This document shows positions 1-8,087 of a stretch of DNA of 64,000 nucleotides, piece by piece. How positions within the stretch are numbered: position 1 is the stretch's first letter; each line of letters begins with the position of its first letter. The DNA is from Streptomyces albicerus (GTDB taxonomy: Bacteria; Actinomycetota; Actinomycetes; Streptomycetales; Streptomycetaceae): NCBI RefSeq assembly GCF_008905045.1, contig NZ_VWMY01000043.1, positions 1 through 64,000 on the forward strand, read 5' to 3'. The position numbers were made by a program, and so were the translations under genes. The notes beneath the pieces are model-generated. The model did not search any database. It saw only the letters and a list, made by a program, of their open reading frames with translations, and was not told the origin of the DNA.

Positions 1-104
1 TTTGAGGAGCGGGGGTTCGGGGGCTGGCCCCCGACGGGGTCTGGGGCGGAGCCCCAGAAGGATGGGACGGGTAGGGGCGGCGGGGGCGCAAAAATGCCCC
101 GCCG
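1..104. repeat. Right half of a long dispersed intergenic palindrome, cut by the window start
   Basis: This stretch matches, with few differences, the right half of the palindrome at 27971-28147: a TTTGAGGAGCGGGGG block, then a GGGGTCTGGGGC block, then a GGGTAGGGGCGGCGGGGGCG block. The left half would lie before base 1. The apparent 61-codon frame through it is not a credible gene. From about 105 to 235 there is only AT-richer sequence that probably holds the promoter of the esterase gene. Confidence 0.75.
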
Positions 105-235
105 CAGCGTCGCCGTCATCCAGAACCTCCCCTGTCCTCGCCCTGCCCTGCCCCGTCTTCTCCAGGTATAGTCAACAATGCGAATAGGAAACTAGTCAGC
201 TACTTGCAGGATGGAATAGGAGAGGCGGTCGCCCC

Positions 236-1120
236 GTGCCCGACAGCGGATATCTGCGGTACGTCGCCCTGGGCGACAGTCAGACCGAAGGGCTCGGCGA
301 CGGCGACGACGCCGGGGGCCTGCGCGGATGGGCCGACCGGCTCGCCGAGCAGATCGCACGGGAGAACCCAGCCGGCCCAGGCGGCCCGGACGGCCCAGGC
401 GTCCTGTACGCCAACCTCGCCGTACGGGGGCGCCTCGCCGGACAGGTGCGCGCCGAGCAGCTCGCCCCCGCCCTCGCCCTGCGACCGGACATCGCCACGG
501 TCGTCGCCGGTGTCAACGACATGCTGCGGCCCGGCTTCGACGCGGACGAGGTGGGAGGCCACCTGGAGGCGATGTTCGCCGCGCTCACCGCGCAGGGCGC
601 CCGGGTCGCTACGGTCACCTTTCCCGACGTCGCCCGGATCACCCCGCTGGCCCGCCCGGTCGGACACCGGGTCCTCGCGCTCAACGACCGCATCCGGGAA
701 GCGGCCGGGCGCCACGGCGTCGCGGTGGCCGAGACGTCCCCCCACCCCGTGGTGACCGATCCCCGGCTGTGGAGCCCCGACCGGCTGCACGCCAGCCCGC
801 TCGGCCACGCCCGCATCGCCGCCGCCGTCGCGCACGCGCTGGGCCTGCCGGGCAGCGACGACGGCTGGACACGGCCGCTGCCTCCCGACCCGGCGGCGCC
901 CGCGGGCCTGCGGGCCGTCGGCGTCGAACTGCGCTGGGTCGGCTCCTTCCTCGGGCCCTGGCTCCTCCGGCGGGTGCGCGGCCGCTCGTCCGGCGACGGC
1001 CGGCGGGCCAAGCGGCCCGCCCTGCTCCCGGTGACCGCGCTCGCCACCCCGGTCGGCCTCTCGGATGGCGTCTCCGATGGTGTCTCCGACGCCGCCCCGG
1101 ACGGCCTTCGGCGTCCATAG
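236..1120 (+). CDS. SGNH/GDSL-family hydrolase (esterase or lipase-like)
   Basis: This 294-residue protein carries the SGNH-hydrolase blocks: ALGDS with nucleophile Ser14, a GVND block near residue 98, and a late DRLHAS...GH block (about residues 181-190) that supplies the Asp and His. Family members hydrolyse esters of lipids, sugars or small molecules, and the substrate here cannot be read. The start is GTG at 236, with a GGAGAGG ribosome site about 8 bases upstream. There is no signal peptide, so it probably acts in the cytoplasm. The last 60 residues are basic and low in complexity and lie outside the hydrolase fold. A PadR regulator gene follows 50 bases downstream on the same strand. 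Confidence 0.85.
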   Translation: MPDSGYLRYVALGDSQTEGLGDGDDAGGLRGWADRLAEQIARENPAGPGGPDGPGVLYANLAVRGRLAGQVRAEQLAPALALRPDIATVVAGVNDMLRPGFDADEVGGHLEAMFAALTAQGARVATVTFPDVARITPLARPVGHRVLALNDRIREAAGRHGVAVAETSPHPVVTDPRLWSPDRLHASPLGHARIAAAVAHALGLPGSDDGWTRPLPPDPAAPAGLRAVGVELRWVGSFLGPWLLRRVRGRSSGDGRRAKRPALLPVTALATPVGLSDGVSDGVSDAAPDGLRRP

Positions 1121-1148
1121 CCGTCCATAGTCGCCGCATTGACTAATC

Positions 1149-1159
1149 AACACGGTGTT
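1149..1159. promoter_or_regulatory. Perfect short inverted repeat just upstream of the padR-type gene
   Basis: AACAC-G-GTGTT is an 11-base perfect dyad ending 11 bases before the ATG of the PadR regulator. PadR proteins commonly repress their own promoters through such dyads, so an autoregulatory operator is plausible. No clear ribosome site separates it from the ATG, which suggests a leaderless or very short leader transcript. Function is inferred. Confidence 0.4.
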
Positions 1160-1170
1160 AGCTTGGGCTC

Positions 1171-1770
1171 ATGGCGTTGCGCAATGCGGTGATGGCCGCG
1201 CTTCTGGAGGGTGAGGCGTCCGGATACGACCTCGCGAAGGGCTTCGAGGCCTCGGTCGCCAACTTCTGGATGGCCACGCCTCAGCAGCTCTACCGGGAGC
1301 TGGAGCGTATGGCGGGCGAGGGTCTCGTCTCCGCCCGTGTCGTCCAGCAGGAGCGCCGGCCCAACAAACGGCTCTTCTCCCTCACCGAGGCCGGACGCGA
1401 GGTCCTGCGCGCCTATGTCTCCGAAGGTCCCGCGAAGCCGTTGGCCATCAGGGACGAGCTGATGGTCAAGGTCCAGTGCGTCGACATCGGAGACATGGAC
1501 GGCATCGAGGCCGTACGGGCCGCGGTGGCCGAACGCGTCGAGCGGGCCACCGCAAAACTGGCCCGCTACCAGCGCATGCGGGAGCGCATGCTGGCCGGCC
1601 GCACCGAGGACGAGTACCTCGCCACCGCCGAACGCGTGGGCCCGTACCTCACCCTGCAGGGCGGCATGGCCCTGGAGCGGGCGAACCTGCAGTGGGGCGA
1701 GACGGTCCTGAAGCGACTCGAACAGCGCGCGGCGACACTCGGCGGCCCGGCGGCCCACGCACACGACTGA
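1171..1770 (+). CDS. PadR-family transcriptional regulator
   Basis: This 199-residue protein starts with the PadR winged-helix domain (about residues 1-80), recognisable from the opening MALRNAVMAALLEGEASGYD and the LYRELERM...GLV helix-wing pattern, where RPNKRLFSLTEAG is the wing. A C-terminal helical dimerisation domain of the Vir type follows (about residues 90-175). Regulators of this family usually repress a neighbouring efflux or detoxification gene in response to small aromatic ligands. Here the only same-strand neighbour is the SGNH hydrolase upstream, so the target is unknown. A perfect dyad sits directly in front of the ATG, consistent with self-repression. Confidence 0.88.
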   Translation: MALRNAVMAALLEGEASGYDLAKGFEASVANFWMATPQQLYRELERMAGEGLVSARVVQQERRPNKRLFSLTEAGREVLRAYVSEGPAKPLAIRDELMVKVQCVDIGDMDGIEAVRAAVAERVERATAKLARYQRMRERMLAGRTEDEYLATAERVGPYLTLQGGMALERANLQWGETVLKRLEQRAATLGGPAAHAHD

Positions 1771-1811
1771 CGCCTCCGGCCACAGCAGCCGTTCCTCAAT
1801 GCCTCAACGCC

Positions 1812-2963
1812 TCAGCGTACGAACGCCGCCCGTACGATCCGCTCGGCCACCGGATTCATCTCCTCCGCCTTCGCGTCGGTCGCGTTGACCGAGTACACGA
1901 GCGTGCGTGACAGATCGCGCGTGCCCGCGAGCAGCGTGCCGTAGCCGGGGCGGGCGCCGGTCTTGAGCCAGAGGACGGTGCCGTCGTCCAGCTCGTACCG
2001 CTGGAGACCGGCGCTCATGGTCGCTCCCGGCACCTTCGGAAGCGTGAACATCTCCTTCTCCAGGAGGGGTTGGGGGACAAGCCGCCCGCGGAACAGCGCG
2101 AAGAGCAGCCGCTCCAGGTCCGCCGTCGTGGAGATCATGTCGCCCGCGGCCCACCGGTCCGACATGTTCCACTCGGTGGCGTCCACCAGTCTGCCGTCCG
2201 CCAGCTTCTGGTAGCCGCGGTTGTGCGGGCCGTGGATGCGCGGGTCTGGGCCGCCGGGAAAGGACGTGTGCCGCATCCCGGCCGGCCGCAGGACGCGTAC
2301 GGCCGCCTGGTGCTCGTACGAGTCGCCGGTGACCTTCTCGATGAGGAGGCCGAGCACGGTGTAGTCGATGTTGGCGTACTGCTGCCGGTCGCCCGGGCGG
2401 AACGCGGGTCCCGCGGCGACGGAGGCGGCCACGACTTCCTCCGGGGTCAGCGTCTCGAACCGCCGCTCGTACCCCTCCCCGTTCACGTCCCCCAGCGAAG
2501 CACCCGGCTTCAGCCCGCTGGTGTAGGTCAGCAACTGCCGTACGGTGATGGGCTCGAAGGCCTTCGAGAGGAGGCCGGGGAGGTACGTCTGCACGTGCCC
2601 GTCCAGGTCGATCCTGCCTTCGGCGGCGAGCTGGAGGACGACGGCCGCGGTGACCACCTTGGTGGTGGAACCGGCCCTGAAGCGTGCGTGCTCCACAGCC
2701 TTCCGCTTACTGGCCAGGTCGTGCACCCCTGCGCTGCCCCGCCAGCTGCCGTCCGTGCCGCCGACGCGTACGAGCGCGGCCGTCGCGTCCTTGTCCGGCA
2801 GCCCCTTGAGCGCGGCGCGCAGAGCCTTCGCGGTATCAGGATCCGTGGTCTCCCGTACGACGGCCGCGGTGGAGGGGGCGGCGAGGGCGCTCCCGGCCAG
2901 GGGCCCGGCCGTCAGGCCCAGAACCATGAGGGCGGCGCAGGCGGTACGGACGCGGACATGCAT
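1812..2963 (-). CDS. Secreted serine hydrolase of the beta-lactamase / D-Ala-D-Ala carboxypeptidase family
   Basis: The 383-residue product has a Sec signal peptide (about residues 1-30) and the class C beta-lactamase/DD-peptidase motifs: Ser99-Thr-Thr-Lys102 (SxxK), Tyr196-Ala-Asn198 (YxN) and a later LKTG in place of HxG/KTG. Such enzymes trim peptidoglycan peptides or hydrolyse related amides outside the cell. Length is usual for the family. The ATG at 2963 has a GGGAG ribosome site. The gene is monocistronic and faces the alginate-lyase-like gene divergently across 280 bases. Whether it is a carboxypeptidase or an esterase cannot be told from sequence. Confidence 0.87.
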   Translation of the reverse strand: MHVRVRTACAALMVLGLTAGPLAGSALAAPSTAAVVRETTDPDTAKALRAALKGLPDKDATAALVRVGGTDGSWRGSAGVHDLASKRKAVEHARFRAGSTTKVVTAAVVLQLAAEGRIDLDGHVQTYLPGLLSKAFEPITVRQLLTYTSGLKPGASLGDVNGEGYERRFETLTPEEVVAASVAAGPAFRPGDRQQYANIDYTVLGLLIEKVTGDSYEHQAAVRVLRPAGMRHTSFPGGPDPRIHGPHNRGYQKLADGRLVDATEWNMSDRWAAGDMISTTADLERLLFALFRGRLVPQPLLEKEMFTLPKVPGATMSAGLQRYELDDGTVLWLKTGARPGYGTLLAGTRDLSRTLVYSVNATDAKAEEMNPVAERIVRAAFVR

Positions 2964-3134
2964 CAGCTGACTCCCAGGGGTGATCGGTGACCTTCATCCT
3001 CCGGTCGTACGCCGCTGCCGCGGATCCTCTCCGAGGAGGGCACCGACCCTGGCCCGGACCCCGATCAACTGCCTTGTCGGCCAAGGGGGTTGTCAGGGGT
3101 TTCCCTTAGGGCGGGTCTTGCCGGACAGCACCCT

Positions 3135-3161
3135 CGAAAGTTTTGGGCGGCGTAAAAACTG
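3135..3161. promoter_or_regulatory. Possible operator/promoter region upstream of the alginate-lyase-like gene
   Basis: AGTTTT (3139-3144) and AAAACT (3155-3160) form a dyad with a 10-base spacer, and the first arm sits in CGAAAGTTTT. This resembles the GAAAGTTTC-type sites of LacI-family regulators on Streptomyces polysaccharide genes. It lies about 85 bases before the chosen start. The rest of 2964-3243 shows nothing else recognisable. Confidence 0.3.
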
Positions 3162-3243
3162 TTATCTCGGAGGAGCCCCCTCCGTCTCCTGTGCACACGC
3201 GCCACACACGGCACTCACATCCCCGTCCACACAGGAGCTATCC

Positions 3244-4515
3244 GTGGCAGAGCACAACAAGCACCGCATCAGCCGTCGCAGCGCCTTCCAGATCGCCGGC
3301 GGCGTCGCCGCGGCGGGAGTGGCCGGCGGCTTCGCGGTCTCGTTGAGCGGTGGTGACTCGGCCGGCGCCGCACAGAACGGCGCCTCCGCGAGCCCCGGTA
3401 CGGCCGCCGCGAAGCCCGCCTTCGCGCACCCCGGGATGCTGCACAACGCCGGCGACCTCAACCGCGCCAAGGCCCGCGTCGCCGCGCGCGGGGAGCCCTG
3501 GCTGGCGGGCTGGCAGCGGCTGACCGCCAACCGGCACTCCGCGAGTACCTGGAAGCCCAACCCGCAGACCACGATCATCCGCGGCGGTGCAGGCCAGAAC
3601 TACGGCATCCTCTTCAACGACATCCACGCCGCCTACCAGAACGCCCTGCGCTGGAAGATCGCCGGCACCGAGGAGAACGCCGAGGCGGCCGTCGCGATCC
3701 TCAACGCCTGGTCGGCCAAGTTCACCACGCTCACCGGCAACTCCGACCGGTTCCTGGCGTCCGGCATCTACGGCTACCAGTTCGCGAACGCCGCCGAACT
3801 CGTCCGCGACCAGCCGGGCTTCGACCTGGCTCGCTTCAAGAAGATGCTGCTCAACGTCTTCTACCCGCTGGGTGACGACTTCCTGAAACGCCACAACGGC
3901 GCCGTCATCACCAACTACTGGGCGAACTGGGACCTCTGCAACATCGCCGCGATCATGGCGATCGGCATCCTGTGCGACGACAGGGCCAAGTTCGACCGCG
4001 CCGTGGAGTACTTCAAGAACGGCGCGGGCAACGGCTCGATCAAGAACGCCGTCCCCTTCGTGTACGAGGACCAGGGCCTGGCCCAGTGGCAGGAGTCCGG
4101 CCGTGACCAGGGCCACACCGTGATGGGCATGGGCCTGATGGGTGCGATCTGCGAGATGGCGTGGAACCAGGGTGTCGACGTCTACGGCTACGACAACAAC
4201 CGCCTGATGAAGGCCGCCGAGTACGTCGCCAAGTACAACCTGGGAGGGGACGTCCCCTTCACCGAGTACGCCTGGCGCACCGGGACCAGGGGCGCCTGGC
4301 GCGAGCAGACCGTGATCTCCAACATAGGCCGCAGACAGATTCGGCCGGTCTGGGAGCTTTTGCACAACCACTACGCCCGGCGTCGCCGCCTCCCGGTGCC
4401 CCACGTCACATCGATGGCTGAGAAAGTACGTGCCGAAGGCGGCGGCGGAGACTACGGACCCAACAGCGGCGGCTTCGACCAGCTGGGCTTCGGGACGCTG
4501 CTCTACAGCAAGTGA
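3244..4515 (+). CDS. Tat-exported alginate-lyase-family polysaccharide lyase
   Basis: The product is 423 residues from the GTG at 3244, chosen because an AGGAG site lies just upstream and the N-terminus is then a proper twin-arginine signal (SRRSAF, then a hydrophobic stretch to about residue 45). The mature part is an all-alpha fold of the alginate lyase superfamily, with conserved stretches such as ILFNDIHAAYQNAL, ITNYWANWDLCNIAAI and RDQGHTVMGMGLM that would carry the catalytic Asn, Tyr and His. Family members cleave uronate-containing polysaccharides by beta-elimination. The true substrate is unknown. The sigma-factor gene begins at or just after its stop, so the two are probably cotranscribed. 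Confidence 0.8.
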   Translation: MAEHNKHRISRRSAFQIAGGVAAAGVAGGFAVSLSGGDSAGAAQNGASASPGTAAAKPAFAHPGMLHNAGDLNRAKARVAARGEPWLAGWQRLTANRHSASTWKPNPQTTIIRGGAGQNYGILFNDIHAAYQNALRWKIAGTEENAEAAVAILNAWSAKFTTLTGNSDRFLASGIYGYQFANAAELVRDQPGFDLARFKKMLLNVFYPLGDDFLKRHNGAVITNYWANWDLCNIAAIMAIGILCDDRAKFDRAVEYFKNGAGNGSIKNAVPFVYEDQGLAQWQESGRDQGHTVMGMGLMGAICEMAWNQGVDVYGYDNNRLMKAAEYVAKYNLGGDVPFTEYAWRTGTRGAWREQTVISNIGRRQIRPVWELLHNHYARRRRLPVPHVTSMAEKVRAEGGGGDYGPNSGGFDQLGFGTLLYSK

Positions 4516-4538
4516 CATCGGTACGGGAAGGGACGTAC

Positions 4539-6185
4539 GTGGACGGGCGGCAGTGGCGTACGACGATCGCGGCAGCGCAGGCCGGTGATCGGCGCGCCCT
4601 CGACGAGCTCGTCGAGGGCTGGCTGCCGCTGGTCTACAACATCGTCGGCCGTGCCCTGAACGGCCATGCGGACGTCGACGACGTCGTGCAGGAGACCATG
4701 CTGCGCGCGGTCGACAACCTCGGCACGCTGCGTGATCCGGACAGTTTCCGCTCCTGGCTGGTCGCCATCGCCATGCGGCAGATACGCGACCGGGCCAGGC
4801 GGCGGACGTCCGAGTCGCTCGCTGACGACGCGGCCCAGGAAGCCACCGACTTCGCCGAACTGACCGTGCTGCGGCTCCAGTTGGAGGGCCAACGGCGCGA
4901 GGTCGCGGAGGCGGTGCGCTGGCTCGACGAGGAGGACCGGCAGCTGCTGTCGCTGTGGTGGCTGGAGGTCGCGGGCGAACTCAGCCGGCGCGAGCTCGCG
5001 GCCGCCGTCGGTATCAGCCGCCAGCACACCGCCGTACGCGTCCAACGGATGAAGGCCCGTCTGGAGGCCGCGCGCGGCATCGTGCGGGCCCTCGACTCGT
5101 CCTGCCCCGAGCTGCGCGAGGTGACCGCCCGCTGGGACGGGCGGCCCGACTCGGTGTGGCGCAAGCGGCTTGCCCGGCACATCCGGGGCTGCCGCTACTG
5201 CGCCGCGCCCGGCGAGGCGGTCGTACCCGCCGAACGGCTGCTCGTCGGGCTCGCGCTCGTCCCGATCCCGGTCGGCTTCACGCTCTCGCTCGCCCTCGGC
5301 GGCAAGACGGCGGTCGCCGCGACGACGGCCGCCACGACCGTCGGCTGGTCCGCCAAGGTCGTCGCCGCGCTCACCAAGCCGGCGGTGGCCATGACGGCCG
5401 GGGCGACGATGGTCGCGGGCGGCGCGTACGTCGTCACGCAGCCGCCGGACGAGCCGCGGCCCCGGGCCGCGGCCCCCACGACATCGAGCACGGCCCGCCC
5501 GGCGCCGTCGCCCACGCCCACCCCCTCACCGACGAGGAGGGCAAGCCTGTACGGCACGGTCGTCGACGCCGTCGACCAGGCCCCCGACCCGAACGCGCGT
5601 CCCGCCGCCCTGCCGCGCCGCCCCGAGTCCGGCATCACCAGCACCGGCGGCCCGCGGGCCGTGATGCAGCACCGCGGCGACAGCGTGACGCTCAGCGGCC
5701 AGGGCTACGTACTGGTGCGCTGGCAGATCTCACCGCACGACCGGCCCGGCGGCCTGGTCATGCCGACCTGGACCGGCCTGCGGGGCAAGCTCTTCCACGT
5801 CGCGTCCGGGGGCGGTCGGCGGATGGACGACATCAACGGGGACAGTGCCCGCTCCGGCTACGTCACCGGCATGGGCGGCCCGGACGTCGGCTACACCGTC
5901 CTGCCGGAAGGCACCCAGCAGATGTGGCAGAACGAGTACTTCTACGTCGACGGCACCGTCACCTTCACCGTGAACGAGCGCGGCGCTTCGTACGGCGTGG
6001 CGGTCTTCCCGACGAATTGGGACGCGGTGAACAAGGACATCACGACCGGCCCCGACCAGGGAGTCATCCGCTACGGCCTCACCCGCGACAACGGCAAGGA
6101 CACCGCCCCGGTACCCCAGTACGCCACACGCACGACCCCGGCCGACCCGGCGACGGTACGTCAGAGGTCCCGGCTGACCTCCTAG
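4539..6185 (+). CDS. ECF-type sigma factor with fused membrane-spanning and extracytoplasmic domain
   Basis: The 548-residue product has an ECF core: sigma-2 (about residues 22-90, with DVDDVVQETMLRA) and sigma-4 (about 136-184, helix-turn-helix LAAAVGISRQHTAVRVQRMK). A zinc-finger-like HIRGCRYC (H-x3-C-x2-C, about 215-222) as in anti-sigma factors follows. Then come hydrophobic Ala/Val-rich segments (about 233-303), a Pro/Thr-rich linker and a roughly 215-residue C-terminal domain likely outside the membrane. I chose the GTG at 4539 because AAGGGAC lies 7 bases upstream. The GTG at 4512, overlapping the lyase stop, is the alternative. The arrangement suggests a one-component sensor sigma factor, perhaps responding to the lyase product or substrate. 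Confidence 0.82.
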   Translation: MDGRQWRTTIAAAQAGDRRALDELVEGWLPLVYNIVGRALNGHADVDDVVQETMLRAVDNLGTLRDPDSFRSWLVAIAMRQIRDRARRRTSESLADDAAQEATDFAELTVLRLQLEGQRREVAEAVRWLDEEDRQLLSLWWLEVAGELSRRELAAAVGISRQHTAVRVQRMKARLEAARGIVRALDSSCPELREVTARWDGRPDSVWRKRLARHIRGCRYCAAPGEAVVPAERLLVGLALVPIPVGFTLSLALGGKTAVAATTAATTVGWSAKVVAALTKPAVAMTAGATMVAGGAYVVTQPPDEPRPRAAAPTTSSTARPAPSPTPTPSPTRRASLYGTVVDAVDQAPDPNARPAALPRRPESGITSTGGPRAVMQHRGDSVTLSGQGYVLVRWQISPHDRPGGLVMPTWTGLRGKLFHVASGGGRRMDDINGDSARSGYVTGMGGPDVGYTVLPEGTQQMWQNEYFYVDGTVTFTVNERGASYGVAVFPTNWDAVNKDITTGPDQGVIRYGLTRDNGKDTAPVPQYATRTTPADPATVRQRSRLTS

Positions 6186-6568
6186 TCACCCTCTCCAGCC
6201 GTCCTCTCCTGGGCGTCCATCACCTCGTCCCCGTGCTCGAAGGCCCACGCGCCGAACGCCTCGATCGGGTCGAGCAACGTCCGCCCCAGCGCGGTGAGTT
6301 CGTACTCCACGCGGGGCGGCGACCCGGCGTACGCGTGCCGCGCCACCAGCCCGTTGAACTCCAGGCGTCGGAGGGTCTCCGTCAGCACCTTCTGGCTGAT
6401 GCCGCCGATCTGCTCGCGCAGCTCTCCGGGCCGCCGCGGCCCGTGCCGCAGCGCCCAAACGACCACGGCGTTCCAGGTGTTGGCGAGCAGGTCGAAGGCG
6501 AGCCGGGCACGGCAGTCGGCGAGGAAGGACGGCTCGGTGCATTGTTTGGTGCGCACGTCGGAAGTCAC
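6182..6568 (-). CDS. HxlR-family winged-helix regulator
   Basis: This 128-residue protein shows the HxlR (MarR-like) fold: a Cys near the N-terminus (CTEPSF, Cys10), LAFDLLANTWNAVVVWAL, the helix-turn-helix GELREQIGGISQKVLTETLRRLEFNGLV and the wing that follows. The N-terminal Cys is often the redox or electrophile sensor in this family. The chosen start is a GTG at 6568. An upstream ATG in frame at 6640 would run into the divergent gene. Its stop overlaps the sigma-factor stop tail to tail. The divergent oxidoreductase gene 74 bases away is the likely target. Confidence 0.82.
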   Translation of the reverse strand: MTSDVRTKQCTEPSFLADCRARLAFDLLANTWNAVVVWALRHGPRRPGELREQIGGISQKVLTETLRRLEFNGLVARHAYAGSPPRVEYELTALGRTLLDPIEAFGAWAFEHGDEVMDAQERTAGEGD

Positions 6569-6600
6569 ATACCAAATGGTGCCCGAGCGGCTTCCTACTG
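6569..6600. promoter_or_regulatory. Candidate HxlR operator in the divergent promoter region
   Basis: ACCA-AA-TGGT (6571-6580) is a short dyad inside the 74-base gap between the HxlR gene and the oxidoreductase gene. A site here could control both directions. The dyad is short and could be chance. Confidence 0.3.
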
Positions 6601-6642
6601 TCTGTCTCTCAGGGATCGGACGGCAGAAGGGATACGTCACCG

Positions 6643-7290
6643 ATGCGGATCGGGATTCTCGGTACGGGGAACATGGCGGACGCGCTCGGCAGGCAGTGGG
6701 CGCGGGCCGGCCACGAGGTGTTCGTGGGAGGCCGTGACGCGGGGCGTGCGGCGGAACTGGCCGCGCGGATCGGCGGTGCCGGGTCGGGCGGCCTGGCCGC
6801 GGCGGTGGAGTCCGGTACGGACGCGGTGCTGCTCGCCGTGCCGTACGCCGCGGCGGTGGAGGTGGTGTCCGGCCTCGAAGTCGCCCTGCGGGGGCGGGTG
6901 TTGATCGACTGCAGCAATGCGGTGGGGCCGGGTTTCGTCCTGGCCACGAGGAGTGGTCGGTCGGCGGCCGGTGAGATCGCGGCGGCCGCGCCCGGCGCCC
7001 ACGTGGTCAAGGCTTTCAACCTCTGTCACGAGGACGTCTGGCGTCTGACGCCGCCGGTCTTCGGCGGCCGCCCGCTCGCGGTGCCGGTTGCCGGGGACTC
7101 GGCGGAGGCGCTGGCGGTCGTACGACGGCTCGTGCGCGACCTGGGGTGCGAGCCGTTGAACGCGGGCGGTCTGGACCGGGCGGGCCTGATCGAGGCCACC
7201 GCGGCACTGCTGATCGGGCTGTGGGTGGGGGAGGGGGCGGACGCGCAGGCGATCGCCCCGCCGCTGGATTTCGCGCAGCCTGTCTCCTAG
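6643..7290 (+). CDS. NADPH/F420-type dinucleotide-binding oxidoreductase
   Basis: The 215-residue protein begins with a Rossmann motif, ILGTGNMADALG (residues 4-15), followed by the second strand with GRDAGRA. A conserved AVPYAAAVEV segment and an IDCSNAV segment follow, as in the F420:NADP oxidoreductase / NADP-binding family. A late GGLDRAGLIEATAALLIGLW is also typical. It probably uses NADP(H) as redox cofactor, with an unknown substrate. It starts 75 bases from the divergent HxlR regulator, the usual layout of a stress-induced oxidoreductase with its own regulator. Confidence 0.82.
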   Translation: MRIGILGTGNMADALGRQWARAGHEVFVGGRDAGRAAELAARIGGAGSGGLAAAVESGTDAVLLAVPYAAAVEVVSGLEVALRGRVLIDCSNAVGPGFVLATRSGRSAAGEIAAAAPGAHVVKAFNLCHEDVWRLTPPVFGGRPLAVPVAGDSAEALAVVRRLVRDLGCEPLNAGGLDRAGLIEATAALLIGLWVGEGADAQAIAPPLDFAQPVS

Positions 7291-7354
7291 GCCTGCGGTC
7301 TTTCATGCCTGCGGTCCTTCATGCCTGCGGTCCTTCATGCCTGCGGTCCTTCAT
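7291..7354. repeat. Four tandem copies of a 16-base repeat
   Basis: The unit GCCTGCGGTCCTTCAT occurs four times in a row (7291, 7307, 7323, 7339), with a single T for C change in the first copy. A degenerate CCCCTCAG pair follows to about 7380. The array begins at the base after the stop codon of the oxidoreductase gene and fills the gap to the convergent glycerophosphodiesterase gene. It looks like a variable-number tandem repeat. Confidence 0.9.
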
Positions 7355-7382
7355 ACCCGCAGCCCCTCAGCCCCTCAGCCCT

Positions 7383-8066
7383 TCAGGTCTTTCGCAGCGC
7401 GCACAGCGTGTCGATGCGGTTCGTCGTGATCGAGTCGACTCCCGCGTCGAGGAGGCGGCGCATGGAGCGGCGGGTGTCGGGGGTCCACACCGACATCAGG
7501 TATCCGTCGCGGTGGACGCGGGCGACGAGATCGCGGTCGACCAGGCCGAAGCGGTAGTTGAGCCAGCGCGGCCGCACCGCTTCGAGCAGTGCGGGCCGCG
7601 GGGGAGCGAGGGTCGTCCAGGTGAGGGCGATCTCCGCGGCAGGGTCGGCCGCGCGGACGGCGAGCATGGTGTCGGCGCCGGCGCAGTAGTACACGCGCCC
7701 GTCGGCCCCGAGGTCACGGATGACGTCGACGATCCGGCGTACGGCGCGCGCGTCCGCCCGGCCCGGCAGATCGACCATGAAGCGACTGCCGTCGGCCGCC
7801 TTCAGGGCTTCCTCCAGCGTGGGGACCCCGCCGGAGGTGAGCCCGCGCACCTCGTCCGAGGACAGCGACAACAGCGGTCTGTCCTGCTCCCACAGTCGCT
7901 TCAGTGTGTCGTCGTGCAGCAGTACGGGCACGTCGTCGCGGGTGAGCCGGACGTCGATCTCGACGGCGTCCGCGCCCATCCGGAGCGCGGAACGCACAGA
8001 GTCGATCGTGTTCTCGCGGACGCGGTAGGGGTCGCCGCGATGGGCCACGGCTGTCACGGTGCGCAT
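7383..8066 (-). CDS. Glycerophosphodiester phosphodiesterase
   Basis: The 227-residue protein has the GDPD signature in order: AHRGDPYRVRENT near the N-terminus, then ADAVEIDVRLTRDDVPVLLHDDTL. These carry the His, Glu, Asp and second His of the Ca-dependent TIM-barrel active site. It hydrolyses glycerophosphodiesters to glycerol 3-phosphate and an alcohol. There is no signal peptide, so the cytoplasmic (UgpQ-like) type is likely. Its start lies 21 bases after the adenosine deaminase stop, so the two are probably one transcript. Confidence 0.9.
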   Translation of the reverse strand: MRTVTAVAHRGDPYRVRENTIDSVRSALRMGADAVEIDVRLTRDDVPVLLHDDTLKRLWEQDRPLLSLSSDEVRGLTSGGVPTLEEALKAADGSRFMVDLPGRADARAVRRIVDVIRDLGADGRVYYCAGADTMLAVRAADPAAEIALTWTTLAPPRPALLEAVRPRWLNYRFGLVDRDLVARVHRDGYLMSVWTPDTRRSMRRLLDAGVDSITTNRIDTLCALRKT

Positions 8067-8087
8067 GGGCCCATTGTGCTGGTCGGC

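Noticed and set aside
2-187. 61-codon open frame at the window start
   Set aside because: It runs through the right half of the dispersed palindrome, has no ribosome site and no resemblance to a protein family.
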